From: Candidatus Hydrogenedentota bacterium
GTDB lineage: Bacteria > Hydrogenedentota > Hydrogenedentia > Hydrogenedentales > CAITNO01
Length of the DNA: 40,615 nt
NCBI GenBank assembly: GCA_022706235.1
Contig: JAKJCY010000017.1
Span: 1-40,615 of the forward strand
Reading direction: 5' to 3'
The notes below the pieces were generated by a model. That model saw only the letters and a program-made list of their open reading frames with translations. It had not been told where the DNA came from and searched no databases. Below, piece after piece: positions 26,120-35,530 of this stretch. Each line of letters starts with the position of its first letter. Positions within the stretch are counted from its first letter, which is position 1. The position numbers were made by a program, and so were the translations under genes.

Positions 26120-29100
26120 TTATTCACCGGTTTCCGGGTATTCGGCTCGGACAAGGAGATTGCCTTTCGCTTCAGGCAGAAACACACACTCCCGGTCCGG
26201 GTCAAAGTCCGAATGTGGTGTTCCGTTGACAGACACGGAGGCCATCTGTGCGCCTCGGGGATGCCTCAAGCGTATGATGGTCGAAGCCGCCCGACAGGGC
26301 TCGGGCAAGAGGATCTCCGCTTCAATATATCCCTTGTCTGCATGTGATCTGATGGTATACCCCACGGTGCCGAAGTGGGTCGGCGCGTTGCGCACCGCCA
26401 CCTGCTGTCCTTCGTGCATCCAATGATGGGTGAGAAAGGGCGCCAGCCAGAGTTCTGCACCGCGCTCCGCCACCAGCATCATCCGGGTCTGCGCCAAGAA
26501 CCACCCCGTTTCGTGTGGCTTGTCCCATGCCCCGCCGTTGCCGAAATGTTCCCAGATGTTGAGATTCTCCGTGTTGAGCAGGCTCGGGAGGGCGTTGAAA
26601 TAGGCGCGGATGAACGGCTTGACATCGTCCCGTAGCGCATGTAATTCTACCAGTCGCGTATAGTAGGGCTGTACTTTCGAGAAGCCGCCCAGGTGGAACC
26701 AGTCCGCCTCGGTCTCTTCGCGTGTATAAGCGCCCATGCCAGCCTGCAAGCACCAGAAATCCTCAAGGTACTCCGCAATCCAGCCGGTTTCCCCGGGATG
26801 GGTAAAGGGATCCAGTACCCCCAGTGTTACCAGGTTGTGGGCGCCCATGCTCATGTCCTTGCCCCAGGAGCGTCCGCCGTCTTCATTCGGATACAGGTCC
26901 ATGACCCGGCCGAAACATCCGAAATGGGCGGGACAGTAGGGTATCCAGGCGCCGTCGCGCCGCTGCACCGCGGGCGAACGCTGCTGTGTCCAGGTATAGG
27001 CGCGCAGGATATTCTCACGGAATGCCGCTGCCGTTTCCATCAGGCCTTCCGCTCCGGGATGGCCGATGTCCGCGAACGCCTGTGCCATACCCGCCAGCCC
27101 GGCGTAATATTCGCCTTGGGGCCGCGCCTGGTAGGCGAAGCGGTTCCAGTCCGCCGAAACGCCCGGAGTGACCAGCCCGTATTCAAAGGGTTTCGTGCCG
27201 TCTCCATGAACCCGTTTTGTTTTCTCACTCTCGCCTGCAATCCACCGGAAGGCCCTTTCGATGCGCGGGGCGGCCTGGCCCAGCCACGCCTGGTTCCGGT
27301 ATAGCCTGTAATGATCCGCCAGCGTCCACAGGTGCCAGCCCACCCCCATGAGCGTATAGCCGGTGGTAAGAAGGCCGTCCTCGTTGTACCGCTCGATAAA
27401 ATACTCCAACGAACGGCGGGCGAATTCCTCGTGACCCATCAGGCTCATGCCGTGGATGATAGCCTGGGACTCGCTTTCCAGGGGGCCGTACCGGTCCGCG
27501 CCGCACCAGGGCGCCACGCGCCGCGCTTCCGCCTCGTTGCGCGCCGTCATCAGGCAGTGGACCTGGCCCGCGCAGATAACGTTCTGCAACTGCGGTTCGG
27601 GGATTTCCACCTGCAGCACAGGTGCCATCAACGCATTCCAATACGCCCGTGTGGAGTCATCCAGGCCTGTGGCCTTCGCAAGGGCCGCGCAGTCCTCCCG
27701 CGAAGCCTCCCAGCCGGGCAGGTATAGCGTGTAGTGGCGTCGGGCGCCGGCCTCAAGCCCGCCTTCTAAGAGGAGAACGCCCGGTTCCACGGATAGCGGT
27801 GTTTCGACGGATTCCGGAACGTCCAGATAAGCGAGCATTACCTGGTCCTCCATTACGGCCGCACCCCGGGGCAGCGGAACGATTGATGCGGGACGCTGCC
27901 GTTTCTGGTCCAGGAAAAAATGCAGTTCCAATGTTGTTTCTATTGCTTTTTCCTTGGGATTGTCCACCACAAGTTCGGCGGTGAATAACGGCTTCGGCTG
28001 CAGCCATCCCGGCCTTTCCAAGGGGAGTTCCAGGCCGAAAGGCGCGGTGAAGACCCGTTGCCGTAACCGGACACCGTTGCCGGCGGCATAGGACGTGTTC
28101 TGGATGGGCATCCAGCCGTCTTCGAGTTGCCTCGCTTCTTTTTTCAAGGGTTCCCCGTTCACAGTCATATCCACAGTGAGCGGATATTCCGGGTTTGCAG
28201 TCGCTTCGCGTCGGTCTTTACCGGGGGTGATGGGCGGATCGAAACGATGCTGCACGCCACCGTCTTCATATACCGTGAACTTGTGGTTGTCGCAGGCGAG
28301 AGAGAGCATGGTGGGACCGTTATTCTGTACCGCGCGGTGTACATGTTCCATGGCGCGGCTGAATTCCTGGTCCGGCAGGGCGCGCACCGCGCTGAGGATG
28401 CTTTCACGCTCCGTCAGGGTCTTCTTATGGGACGCCAGAGTGGGACCGCCGGGTTCGCGGGCAATGAAAAGCCCGTAATCGGGCAGGTACACGCCACCCT
28501 GTTCGAGCACCTCGTCAAGCGCCACGGCAACCTGCCCTTCCGGCAGGCCCAGGCGCAGGATGGCCCGGTCCGATTTAACCCGGCCCGGACAGGGTTTGAG
28601 ATGTTCAACGAAAATAGGCAGCTCTCCTGACAGGTCGGCGTCGAGATGGAAAGGGGTATCTCCGGGCGCAGGTTCCAGGAAGGCGCCGTTATACAAGTCC
28701 AGGGCGGCATGGGGAGCTTTTTTCGGTTGCTCCATCGTTATCCGGAGGCGGGAGGTAATTCGTTTCGACAACGTATATGCCCGCATGGCGCGCAAGCGGA
28801 CGGGGCGCCTCGCAGACGGAAAAATCCAGCGCACTTTTTGAACGCCGATTTTTGATTGCCACAGGGCGGTCCGGGGAACCTGGAATCTCCACGCCTCGCC
28901 GACCAACTCCGCCCGTGTATTCACGGGTATCCAATCGCCCTGCCATTCCGATTCCCCCGTCCACCATTCGAGCCGGGCGCCGGAAAGCGCCGCCGGGTCC
29001 GTATCCTTGTCCGGGCACACTAGCACCTCGATGGGGTACCGGTTCTCGTACCATTGCAGGCCGATACAGGATTCCGCGCCGGGCGTGAACGGGACCGTAT

Positions 29101-29776
29101 ACGCGCCGTCGTTGTCGGCCGCCACTGTATCGCCGAGGAAAACCTGCCCGGGTGAGAGTTCCTCCACCCGACCGGGATGGGAGCCACGTTGGCCGGGCGG
29201 CCAGGTCATGACCTGCGCGAAAGGCGCGATATCAAGACGAGGCTCCTGGTTTCGAGATATCGCGGCCCCTGCGGGTTCAAGGGACAAATTTACCCAATTG
29301 GCCAGGTCGCATTCCCTGCCGTCGCCCCCGTCCTCGACCACCAGTTCCAGTTCCTGCACACCCGCCACCTCCACCCGCACCGTCCGCGCCGGATCCCCCT
29401 GCACCATCCGCCCGCTGTTAAACCGTTCCTCGCCGTCCGCAATAACCTTGAAAACCACGCTGCCCCGGTCATGATCAGGATGATCCTGCACCCCGACCTC
29501 CGCGCCGAACAAGAGGTATTCACCCTGTAAGTCGGCGACCATCCGGCAGGGCCCATGCAGGCCAAGGCCGTTGGCATACGGCACGGAGCCGATTTGCAAC
29601 GGACGCCCTGCATTGTCCGGGGCATGGGCAGCCGTATTCAAGCCCACTTCACCCCAGCCTGTTTCACAGTAGACGATGGTCTCTTCGAACGATAGGGGTT
29701 TGATACTGGATGCAGGTTCTCCGAAAAGGAGTATTGCTGCCAGGAGAAACAACCGTCCGGATTCGTGTAATGCCAT
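26120..29776 (-). CDS. Secreted NPCBM-domain six-hairpin glycoside hydrolase-like protein
   Basis: The 1218-aa protein has a signal peptide (about 1-24). An NPCBM carbohydrate-binding module follows (about 30-165: ANGLGLHGPCRMVADLQGEY, VFKVIADGEERFNSGRM, LELVVEDGGDG). Residues 170-700 are beta-rich and not assigned. From about 720 to 1130 the pattern is that of an (alpha/alpha)6 barrel: ESESQAIIHGMSLMGHEEFARRSLEYFIERYNEDGLLTTGYT in short pieces, GWHLWTLADHYRLY, YYAGLAGMAQAFADIG and NIWEHFGNGGAWDKPHETGWFL. That is typical of glycosidases such as the GH63/GH95 clans, but the exact family is not certain. It should degrade an external glycan. The start has AAGGAAAGG upstream. A promoter with extended -10 TGGTACACT lies 86 nt upstream. 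It converges on the M4 protease. Confidence 0.82.
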   Translation of the reverse strand: MALHESGRLFLLAAILLFGEPASSIKPLSFEETIVYCETGWGEVGLNTAAHAPDNAGRPLQIGSVPYANGLGLHGPCRMVADLQGEYLLFGAEVGVQDHPDHDRGSVVFKVIADGEERFNSGRMVQGDPARTVRVEVAGVQELELVVEDGGDGRECDLANWVNLSLEPAGAAISRNQEPRLDIAPFAQVMTWPPGQRGSHPGRVEELSPGQVFLGDTVAADNDGAYTVPFTPGAESCIGLQWYENRYPIEVLVCPDKDTDPAALSGARLEWWTGESEWQGDWIPVNTRAELVGEAWRFQVPRTALWQSKIGVQKVRWIFPSARRPVRLRAMRAYTLSKRITSRLRITMEQPKKAPHAALDLYNGAFLEPAPGDTPFHLDADLSGELPIFVEHLKPCPGRVKSDRAILRLGLPEGQVAVALDEVLEQGGVYLPDYGLFIAREPGGPTLASHKKTLTERESILSAVRALPDQEFSRAMEHVHRAVQNNGPTMLSLACDNHKFTVYEDGGVQHRFDPPITPGKDRREATANPEYPLTVDMTVNGEPLKKEARQLEDGWMPIQNTSYAAGNGVRLRQRVFTAPFGLELPLERPGWLQPKPLFTAELVVDNPKEKAIETTLELHFFLDQKRQRPASIVPLPRGAAVMEDQVMLAYLDVPESVETPLSVEPGVLLLEGGLEAGARRHYTLYLPGWEASREDCAALAKATGLDDSTRAYWNALMAPVLQVEIPEPQLQNVICAGQVHCLMTARNEAEARRVAPWCGADRYGPLESESQAIIHGMSLMGHEEFARRSLEYFIERYNEDGLLTTGYTLMGVGWHLWTLADHYRLYRNQAWLGQAAPRIERAFRWIAGESEKTKRVHGDGTKPFEYGLVTPGVSADWNRFAYQARPQGEYYAGLAGMAQAFADIGHPGAEGLMETAAAFRENILRAYTWTQQRSPAVQRRDGAWIPYCPAHFGCFGRVMDLYPNEDGGRSWGKDMSMGAHNLVTLGVLDPFTHPGETGWIAEYLEDFWCLQAGMGAYTREETEADWFHLGGFSKVQPYYTRLVELHALRDDVKPFIRAYFNALPSLLNTENLNIWEHFGNGGAWDKPHETGWFLAQTRMMLVAERGAELWLAPFLTHHWMHEGQQVAVRNAPTHFGTVGYTIRSHADKGYIEAEILLPEPCRAASTIIRLRHPRGAQMASVSVNGTPHSDFDPDRECVFLPEAKGNLLVRAEYPETGE

Positions 29777-30195
29777 GGAACGCCTTTCCTTATGTGCGTG
29801 CGGCGCGGGATTAATTCTTGTTTAAAGGGCAGAGTTTTTGGAAGAAGCGATGTTGTTTTGGAGTGTACCATAAGTGGCGGTTCTGTTACCCGATGGTTAT
29901 CAGCATCCGCCTGAACTCCTGGCAAAAAACGTGTTTCTTCCGTGATAGTCCGAGGGCGGGGGAGAATGTCGGGCGACTATTTCTGTCCTGGCAGACTGGG
30001 AGAGAAAGATATGCCCTTCAGATAATCGCGCTGCACCACATCTCGTTTGACTTGGCTTCAAGAGGCGGCAGTTTCTAATACCGTGTCAACGCTAAGTCCA
30101 GTTCATGGTCCCACCCACCCCTCCAGAAATGGGCAGCCAGGCCAACTCTGCGAATTAATAGTGATCCAATAACAAGAGTGTCAATGATTGCAATG
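29777..30195. other. 419-bp intergenic region without a recognised gene
   Basis: Apart from the promoter at 29862-29889 nothing is recognised. An 86-codon plus-strand frame (29818-30078) has Trp/Cys/Phe-rich composition, no ribosome-binding site and no family resemblance, and is judged spurious. No terminator is visible for the helicase gene that ends at 30196. Confidence 0.5.
29862..29889 (-). promoter_or_regulatory. Extended -10 promoter for the NPCBM glycosidase
   Basis: On the minus strand GTAACA (29884-29889) precedes TGGTACACT (29862-29870) with a 16-nt spacer to TACACT. The same TATGGTACACT string occurs before the enzyme I gene at 6935-6945. Confidence 0.45.
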
Positions 30196-33100
30196 TCAGT
30201 GATTTACTGGCGGAATTGCAAAAACAAGTTCAGGAATCACTACTTCCCAGCGGTCACAGTTTATGGACTCCGCGTATATCGGGTCACTGTCGCCACGAAA
30301 CCTGACAAGTATTGCGTGAACACGGGCCAGGGTGCAACACAGTTTTGGGGGCGGTGTAAAACTCCGGGCAAGCCGCCCGACAATACTCCCGTTATGCTCA
30401 AGGACCCATTGTTCGTTTTCCCGTAGTAATTGGAGTGCGTCACCGGGTTGAAGGTGTTTTAGTTTACGGTGAAGAATGTTGCGCGGAGAGAACCTGCCTG
30501 CAAATCCAAGATCGACATGAGCAGGAGTTAAGGCTATGTATTGTCGTTCTAATTCACGGGATGGCATAACAGGCGGAGGAGCGTTACGCACAAAAACACC
30601 GGGAAGTTCCTGCAATCTATTATCAGGGCCTCCGGATTGTGGCATGGATGCGAGCGTAAGCGTTTTTCGGGCACGGGTCATGGCCACATAATAAAGCCTG
30701 CGGGATGCGTCCGGGTCTTCATCACGCCCATGTTCCTGCCACTTCCCGTCCAGTATTGCAACGTGGTCAAATTCCAGGCCTTTAACCCGGTGTGCAGTAA
30801 CTAAAAGAAGGCCTCGCTGGCGCTTTCGTATCTCACGCCCCCACTCCGCGAGCCATTCCTTTAAATGAAGGGCAGGAAGCGGTATGTCACCACATTCAAG
30901 ACGATAACTATCAATGGCTTCTCGTAAAAGTTCCCACCAAGGACCGGTGGACTGTTGTTTCAGAAAGACATCAAGTTCCGCGGGGTTCAAAAGATTAGGA
31001 CCACGCTTGGACAGCCATTCCACAAGCAGTTGCGTTTCACGTAATCTCCAAAACTGCGGAGCGTCATAATCGGCGAGTTGTGCGGGGATATTGCTGGCCT
31101 GGCAATAGGCATAAACCGGTTGTAACTGTTTCCACTGCCGGGCAATGACGGCAGTATTATTCCAGATCCATTGGGAGTCGAGCCTTGACAGTCGAAGCAT
31201 TTCAGCCATGACCTGTTCCGCCTGGGCGGTTTCTGCACCGTCCACGTTCAGGACCTGCACCCGTCCCCGGCCAATGGGGTCCAAGTCTTCCCACAAACCA
31301 CCTTCGGGCTCCTTTTGGCGCGCTCTGTCTATCACAATCGGGTGGCCGGATTTCATTCTGTTTCTGGGGCCATCAATGAGGACGTTCGCAGCGCGAATGA
31401 TATTTTTTGTCGACCGGTAGTTTTGCGTAAGGTAAAAAAGCCTGGCCTGATAATCCTCCTGGAATTGCCGGATGTATTTTACCGAGGCCCCTGCAAAGGC
31501 ATAAATGTTTTGGTCGTCGTCGCCAACCGCGAAAAGAGACAGTTTTCTTTCTGAATCGTTCAGTGTACGGCCCGCCAGTGCGGCAATCAGTTCATACTGT
31601 TCCGGACCAACGTCCTGGTATTCATCGACAAGAATCCACCTGAATCCCGAGAGTAAGCGCTCCCGCTGTTCATCAGCCTCCTCCAGAGGCATGCCTTCGC
31701 CCTTGAGCAACCGGACGGCATCAACAAGCACACGTTTAAAATCGGATTCCTGCACCATGGTTTCGGCAAAACTGGCCCCGATAAGCCGCATCGCCAGCCC
31801 ATGGCAAGTCAATACCGTTACCCTGTTTGCATCGTCAGAAATCAGTTCCCGGAGTCTGCGCCTGATCTCCACCGCCGCATGACGGTTATATGCCAAGGCA
31901 AGGATGCCTCGCGGATTCTCACGATTTACCCGAATCAGATAGGCGATACGATGCACAAGAACCCGCGTCTTGCCAGAACCCGGCCCCGCCAAAACCAGGA
32001 CATTTGTCTTTTCACGTTCATCTGAAACAATTGCGTGCTGTTCCCGGTTAAGTCCTCCGACAATCGCCTCCCATGACGCATCGCCGGTTTTTCGTTTCAG
32101 CGCCTTTGTGTCTTTCGGGAACCAGCGCGAAACAAAGTCCTCCCTGCTGAGTCCGAAATAGTCACTGGCAAGTTGCCGGGCATTTCTGGAGTCCGCAAGT
32201 CCCTGTCGGGCATACTCGGCCATCACGTGAATTTGGACAACCTGTTCGTCATAATGGTCTTTCAGTTCCGCGTAATCCTCCTGCGCGAAAGAACGTTTGC
32301 CGGGTTTTACCAGGATTCGCATGGCAGGACGAAAAACAATCATGCCCTTACCCAGACGGACAATCTCTTGTTCATGCAGCCATAGCAGGGCTCTCTCTAC
32401 AAGACGCGGAATATCTTTCGCCTGGGCCTTGATAGCGAGATCCGCTTCCAGGGCGGCATATAAGTTTCCGAGCGTTGTTGTTACAAGGAGATCGCTGCCG
32501 CGTACATCAGGGGGAAGACAGGCAAGCAGGTGCCCAAGGAGCACGTTCGCGCCGGTTCTTCTCAGTTCGGCCGTTTTCTTCAGAGATTCCCAATCCCGCT
32601 GTAATAATACCTGAATTGTTTCCGGGTCTATTTTGCGCAACCGAACACTACCAATACCCGGGTCTTCCGACTTTCCGTCGGATTCTATGCTTTGCAAAAG
32701 GCGATAAAGCCGTTCGGGGAGGGCCTGCTCATAACCGTCATCCCTGAGACGCTGGGCGACACGCCGCAGGAACAACACCGACGACTCGCCTTTTTGAAGG
32801 TCCGGTTCGGTTTCCTGAAGCAGCCCTATGAATGCCGATTCCAGTGCGGTAGTGGCTTCCATTCTTTTCCGGGACGCATTTTCTACACCGCTATGGACCA
32901 GCGCGGTAAAAATGGAATCGTTGGAAAGGATACCGCACCTTTCCAGGTCATGCATCGCACGGGCCACCCCGGAGGAAGACAGGCGTGACGCGCCCATAAG
33001 TTCATCTGTCGTCACGCCTTCCCGGGGGTCGGCGCTGACCAGCAGTTTTAAAATGGACCGAAGTTGGCCACGATAGGGCATTGGAAACGTTTCAAGACGA

Positions 33101-35265
33101 ACATCAGCATCCTCAAGGGAAGGAACGTGCAAACTGGAAGGGAAAACCTGGTACACGTTCTCTTCCCGGGATACCAGATGCGGTTCTTCCAGCCAGGCCA
33201 CAGCGGTGCGCACGCGCGTATCTTCCGTATTCTTATCGCGTTCGACTTCATTTTCTTCGTCGTTGGACAGAATTTCGCCGGGAGTGGCATTCACTTCCAC
33301 CGGTTTATCAGGCGGCCTGTGTCTTCCTGCCATCCTGCGCAGCGCCCGCAGCACGGCCTGAATTTCATGCAAGGGCAGTTGTGATTTCGCAGACAAGCCA
33401 AACTGCTGCTCAATATCTTTTTCACAATAAAGCAACACGCATCTTGCTGGCAATTGGTCTCGACCTGCGCGCCCCGCTTCCTGCAGGTAGTTTTCCAGCG
33501 AACCCGGAATTTCCGCGTGAATCACCAGGCGTACATCCGGTTTGTCGATGCCCATGCCAAAAGCGTTTGTGGCGGCAATGACACGTATTTCCCCCGTTAT
33601 GAATCGCTTCTGGGTGGTCTTTTTTACTTCCGGTGTGAGGCCGGCATGAAAATGGGCGGCAGGCCACCCCATACTGACAAGAAAGGCAGCCACTTTTTCC
33701 GTTTGTTTTCGTGTGGCACAGTAAACGATTGCGCCGCCACTGCCCTCTTGCGACAGTTGACTTTCGAGAAGTTGGTGGATATCAGAAAACTTGTGCTCAA
33801 GAGTCGTCTCGACAACCGCAAAATCCAGGTTATCCCGATTGGCGCCCCCATTGAAGACCAGAAGAGTTACACCCATGGTGCGCTGGAAATAGTCCGTTAT
33901 ATCTCGTATTACGTCAGGCTTGGCTGTCGCTGTGAGACAAAGCACGGGCGGCAGGCCTTCTTCGCCGGCAGACTCCCGTATAAACCGGCCTACATAGCGG
34001 TAATCTGTCCGAAAATCCTGTCCCCATTTGGAAAGACAGTGCACCTCATCGAGTATCCATGCGCCAATCTCCCGCTGTTCAACGGACCGGCGGAACCCGC
34101 GGTTACGCAACTGCTCTGGAGACACCAACAATATCGCGCAATCCCCCAAACGAATCCGTTCCAGCACATCGGCGCGTTCGGGTATGGATAAAAGGCCGTT
34201 GAGCGCAAGACATGAAGTGATCCCCCGTTCCCGCAAACCGCGCACCTGGTCCTCCATGAGCGCGACAAGCGGAGAAACAACAAGCGTGAGGGCCCCGGTG
34301 TTTTCATAACGGGAAAGGGCGGGCACCTGGTAACACACGGACTTGCCCGTGCCCGTGGGCAGAATCCCCAGAACGTGGCTGCGGTTCATTGCAGCGTTTA
34401 CAATGGCTTCCTGCATGGGCGTGCCATCTTCACAAAGCGGCGCCGGACGAAATTCCGAGAATCCGAACCAATGCTTAAGCACCCGCTTGGAGTTATGATG
34501 CTCCTGGCACCAGTCACACAAGGGATCCTCGCAACGTGTGTCCCGAAGCCGTTTTACGAGTCTTGGCGCTTCAGGGAACTCATGACGCACCCAGGGGGGC
34601 ATCACCGAATTGCCGCCGGCAACCGACAACCACGCCAGCGCATACGCCATGGGCCATCCTCTAAGGGATGGTTGCTCTAACACCGCTTTGCCGTGATTCA
34701 CACAGGCAGAAGGCGCCAAACACGCGGCAACCACGGCGCGTCCCTCTTCATCCGTTGAAATTGCTGAATTTCGAACCATGCGGAAGAAATGGTCAAAGCC
34801 CTTTTCTTCCGGACAGGACCCCGTCAGCCAGTGGAAGGCGGTGAGCAGATCGGGATTTTCTTCCCTTAAATGACGGAAGGCCTTTTCCTCATCTTGGAAT
34901 AACGCAAGACAAATACGTGCATCCAGTTCAGGATCATTCGCATTAAAGCGCAGAAGTCCGCCATCTTTATAATGCTTGACCAGTTTGTGGTAGGGGTTTC
35001 GGGGAAAGGCAAGGGGACTTAAGCGAAGCGTATCCATAACCGGCAAATTCAAGAGCCGGAGTCCAGGCGCAGCGGCCTGAAGATGAGGGATATCAAAGGC
35101 GATAACATTATGTCCCACCAGAAATTCCGAACCTTCGGCAAAGGAATCCAGTTCCCTCAGTGCATCAGGAAGATGACCACCCGAAAATAAAAACGGCTTG
35201 TCGATACAATCTCCCCGCAGGGCAGCCATCCGATAGATTTGGCCTGATTCACGACTGACTTCCAA
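30196..35265 (-). CDS. DEDD exonuclease - RecQ helicase - UvrD/Rep helicase fusion protein
   Basis: About 1690 aa. From the N-terminus: a DEDD exonuclease (VGHNVIAFDIPHL, NDPELDARIC); a Cys/His knot (C245, C250, C253, H256); a RecQ-type SF2 helicase (GILPTGTGKSVCYQVPAL at 300-317, DEVHCLSKWGQDFR, LCLTATA, VIAATNAFGMGIDKPDVR, QEAGRAGRD); a winged-helix-like middle; and from about 1090 a UvrD/Rep SF1 helicase (LAGPGSGKTRVL, LVDEYQDVGPEQYEL, VGDDDQNIYAFAGAS, LTQNYRST, TAHRVKGLEFDHVAI, YYVAMTRARK). All motor motifs look intact. It should trim and unwind DNA in repair, recombination or phage defence. The only normal start, TTG 35265, falls inside the first catalytic motif: upstream codons read IDRYIAIDLEVS. 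The real start is probably the ATG at 35321 across a frame break in a six-A run (35290-35295). It stands alone beside a tRNA gene. Confidence 0.9.
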   Translation of the reverse strand: MEVSRESGQIYRMAALRGDCIDKPFLFSGGHLPDALRELDSFAEGSEFLVGHNVIAFDIPHLQAAAPGLRLLNLPVMDTLRLSPLAFPRNPYHKLVKHYKDGGLLRFNANDPELDARICLALFQDEEKAFRHLREENPDLLTAFHWLTGSCPEEKGFDHFFRMVRNSAISTDEEGRAVVAACLAPSACVNHGKAVLEQPSLRGWPMAYALAWLSVAGGNSVMPPWVRHEFPEAPRLVKRLRDTRCEDPLCDWCQEHHNSKRVLKHWFGFSEFRPAPLCEDGTPMQEAIVNAAMNRSHVLGILPTGTGKSVCYQVPALSRYENTGALTLVVSPLVALMEDQVRGLRERGITSCLALNGLLSIPERADVLERIRLGDCAILLVSPEQLRNRGFRRSVEQREIGAWILDEVHCLSKWGQDFRTDYRYVGRFIRESAGEEGLPPVLCLTATAKPDVIRDITDYFQRTMGVTLLVFNGGANRDNLDFAVVETTLEHKFSDIHQLLESQLSQEGSGGAIVYCATRKQTEKVAAFLVSMGWPAAHFHAGLTPEVKKTTQKRFITGEIRVIAATNAFGMGIDKPDVRLVIHAEIPGSLENYLQEAGRAGRDQLPARCVLLYCEKDIEQQFGLSAKSQLPLHEIQAVLRALRRMAGRHRPPDKPVEVNATPGEILSNDEENEVERDKNTEDTRVRTAVAWLEEPHLVSREENVYQVFPSSLHVPSLEDADVRLETFPMPYRGQLRSILKLLVSADPREGVTTDELMGASRLSSSGVARAMHDLERCGILSNDSIFTALVHSGVENASRKRMEATTALESAFIGLLQETEPDLQKGESSVLFLRRVAQRLRDDGYEQALPERLYRLLQSIESDGKSEDPGIGSVRLRKIDPETIQVLLQRDWESLKKTAELRRTGANVLLGHLLACLPPDVRGSDLLVTTTLGNLYAALEADLAIKAQAKDIPRLVERALLWLHEQEIVRLGKGMIVFRPAMRILVKPGKRSFAQEDYAELKDHYDEQVVQIHVMAEYARQGLADSRNARQLASDYFGLSREDFVSRWFPKDTKALKRKTGDASWEAIVGGLNREQHAIVSDEREKTNVLVLAGPGSGKTRVLVHRIAYLIRVNRENPRGILALAYNRHAAVEIRRRLRELISDDANRVTVLTCHGLAMRLIGASFAETMVQESDFKRVLVDAVRLLKGEGMPLEEADEQRERLLSGFRWILVDEYQDVGPEQYELIAALAGRTLNDSERKLSLFAVGDDDQNIYAFAGASVKYIRQFQEDYQARLFYLTQNYRSTKNIIRAANVLIDGPRNRMKSGHPIVIDRARQKEPEGGLWEDLDPIGRGRVQVLNVDGAETAQAEQVMAEMLRLSRLDSQWIWNNTAVIARQWKQLQPVYAYCQASNIPAQLADYDAPQFWRLRETQLLVEWLSKRGPNLLNPAELDVFLKQQSTGPWWELLREAIDSYRLECGDIPLPALHLKEWLAEWGREIRKRQRGLLLVTAHRVKGLEFDHVAILDGKWQEHGRDEDPDASRRLYYVAMTRARKTLTLASMPQSGGPDNRLQELPGVFVRNAPPPVMPSRELERQYIALTPAHVDLGFAGRFSPRNILHRKLKHLQPGDALQLLRENEQWVLEHNGSIVGRLARSFTPPPKLCCTLARVHAILVRFRGDSDPIYAESINCDRWEVVIPELVFAIPPVNH

Positions 35266-35359
35266 ATCGATGGCGATGTATCTATCAATAAAAAATGGCG
35301 GAATAAGTTTATCTGCTCCATGCTTTTTAAAGTTTGTTTCTATTCAATAACATTAAACA

Positions 35360-35388
35360 ATCATACCAAGATATTCCGCGTATTTCTA
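35360..35388 (-). promoter_or_regulatory. Promoter for the exonuclease-helicase fusion
   Basis: On the minus strand TAGAAA (35383-35388) and TATGAT (35360-35365) are 17 nt apart in an AT-rich stretch. Transcription would begin near 35353, about 32 nt before the ATG at 35321, which supports that ATG as the intended start. A perfect 7-bp inverted repeat, CTAAAGT-TACTGAAG-ACTTTAG (about 35404-35425), lies just upstream and could be an operator. Confidence 0.45.
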
Positions 35389-35530
35389 GTTACAACTAAA
35401 CGTCTAAAGTTACTGAAGACTTTAGTTTTGTGCAATGGACTGCACTATTCTACAATCCGTAAGCGAAGTGGGAAGAGGCGGGAAACAACAGAAAACGCCT
35501 GAAAACACAGGGTAAAAGGGGGGAAAAGAA

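Noticed and set aside
29818..30078. 86-codon frame in the gap before the glycosidase
   Set aside because: No ribosome-binding site, odd composition, no family resemblance, and it overlaps the glycosidase promoter on the other strand.
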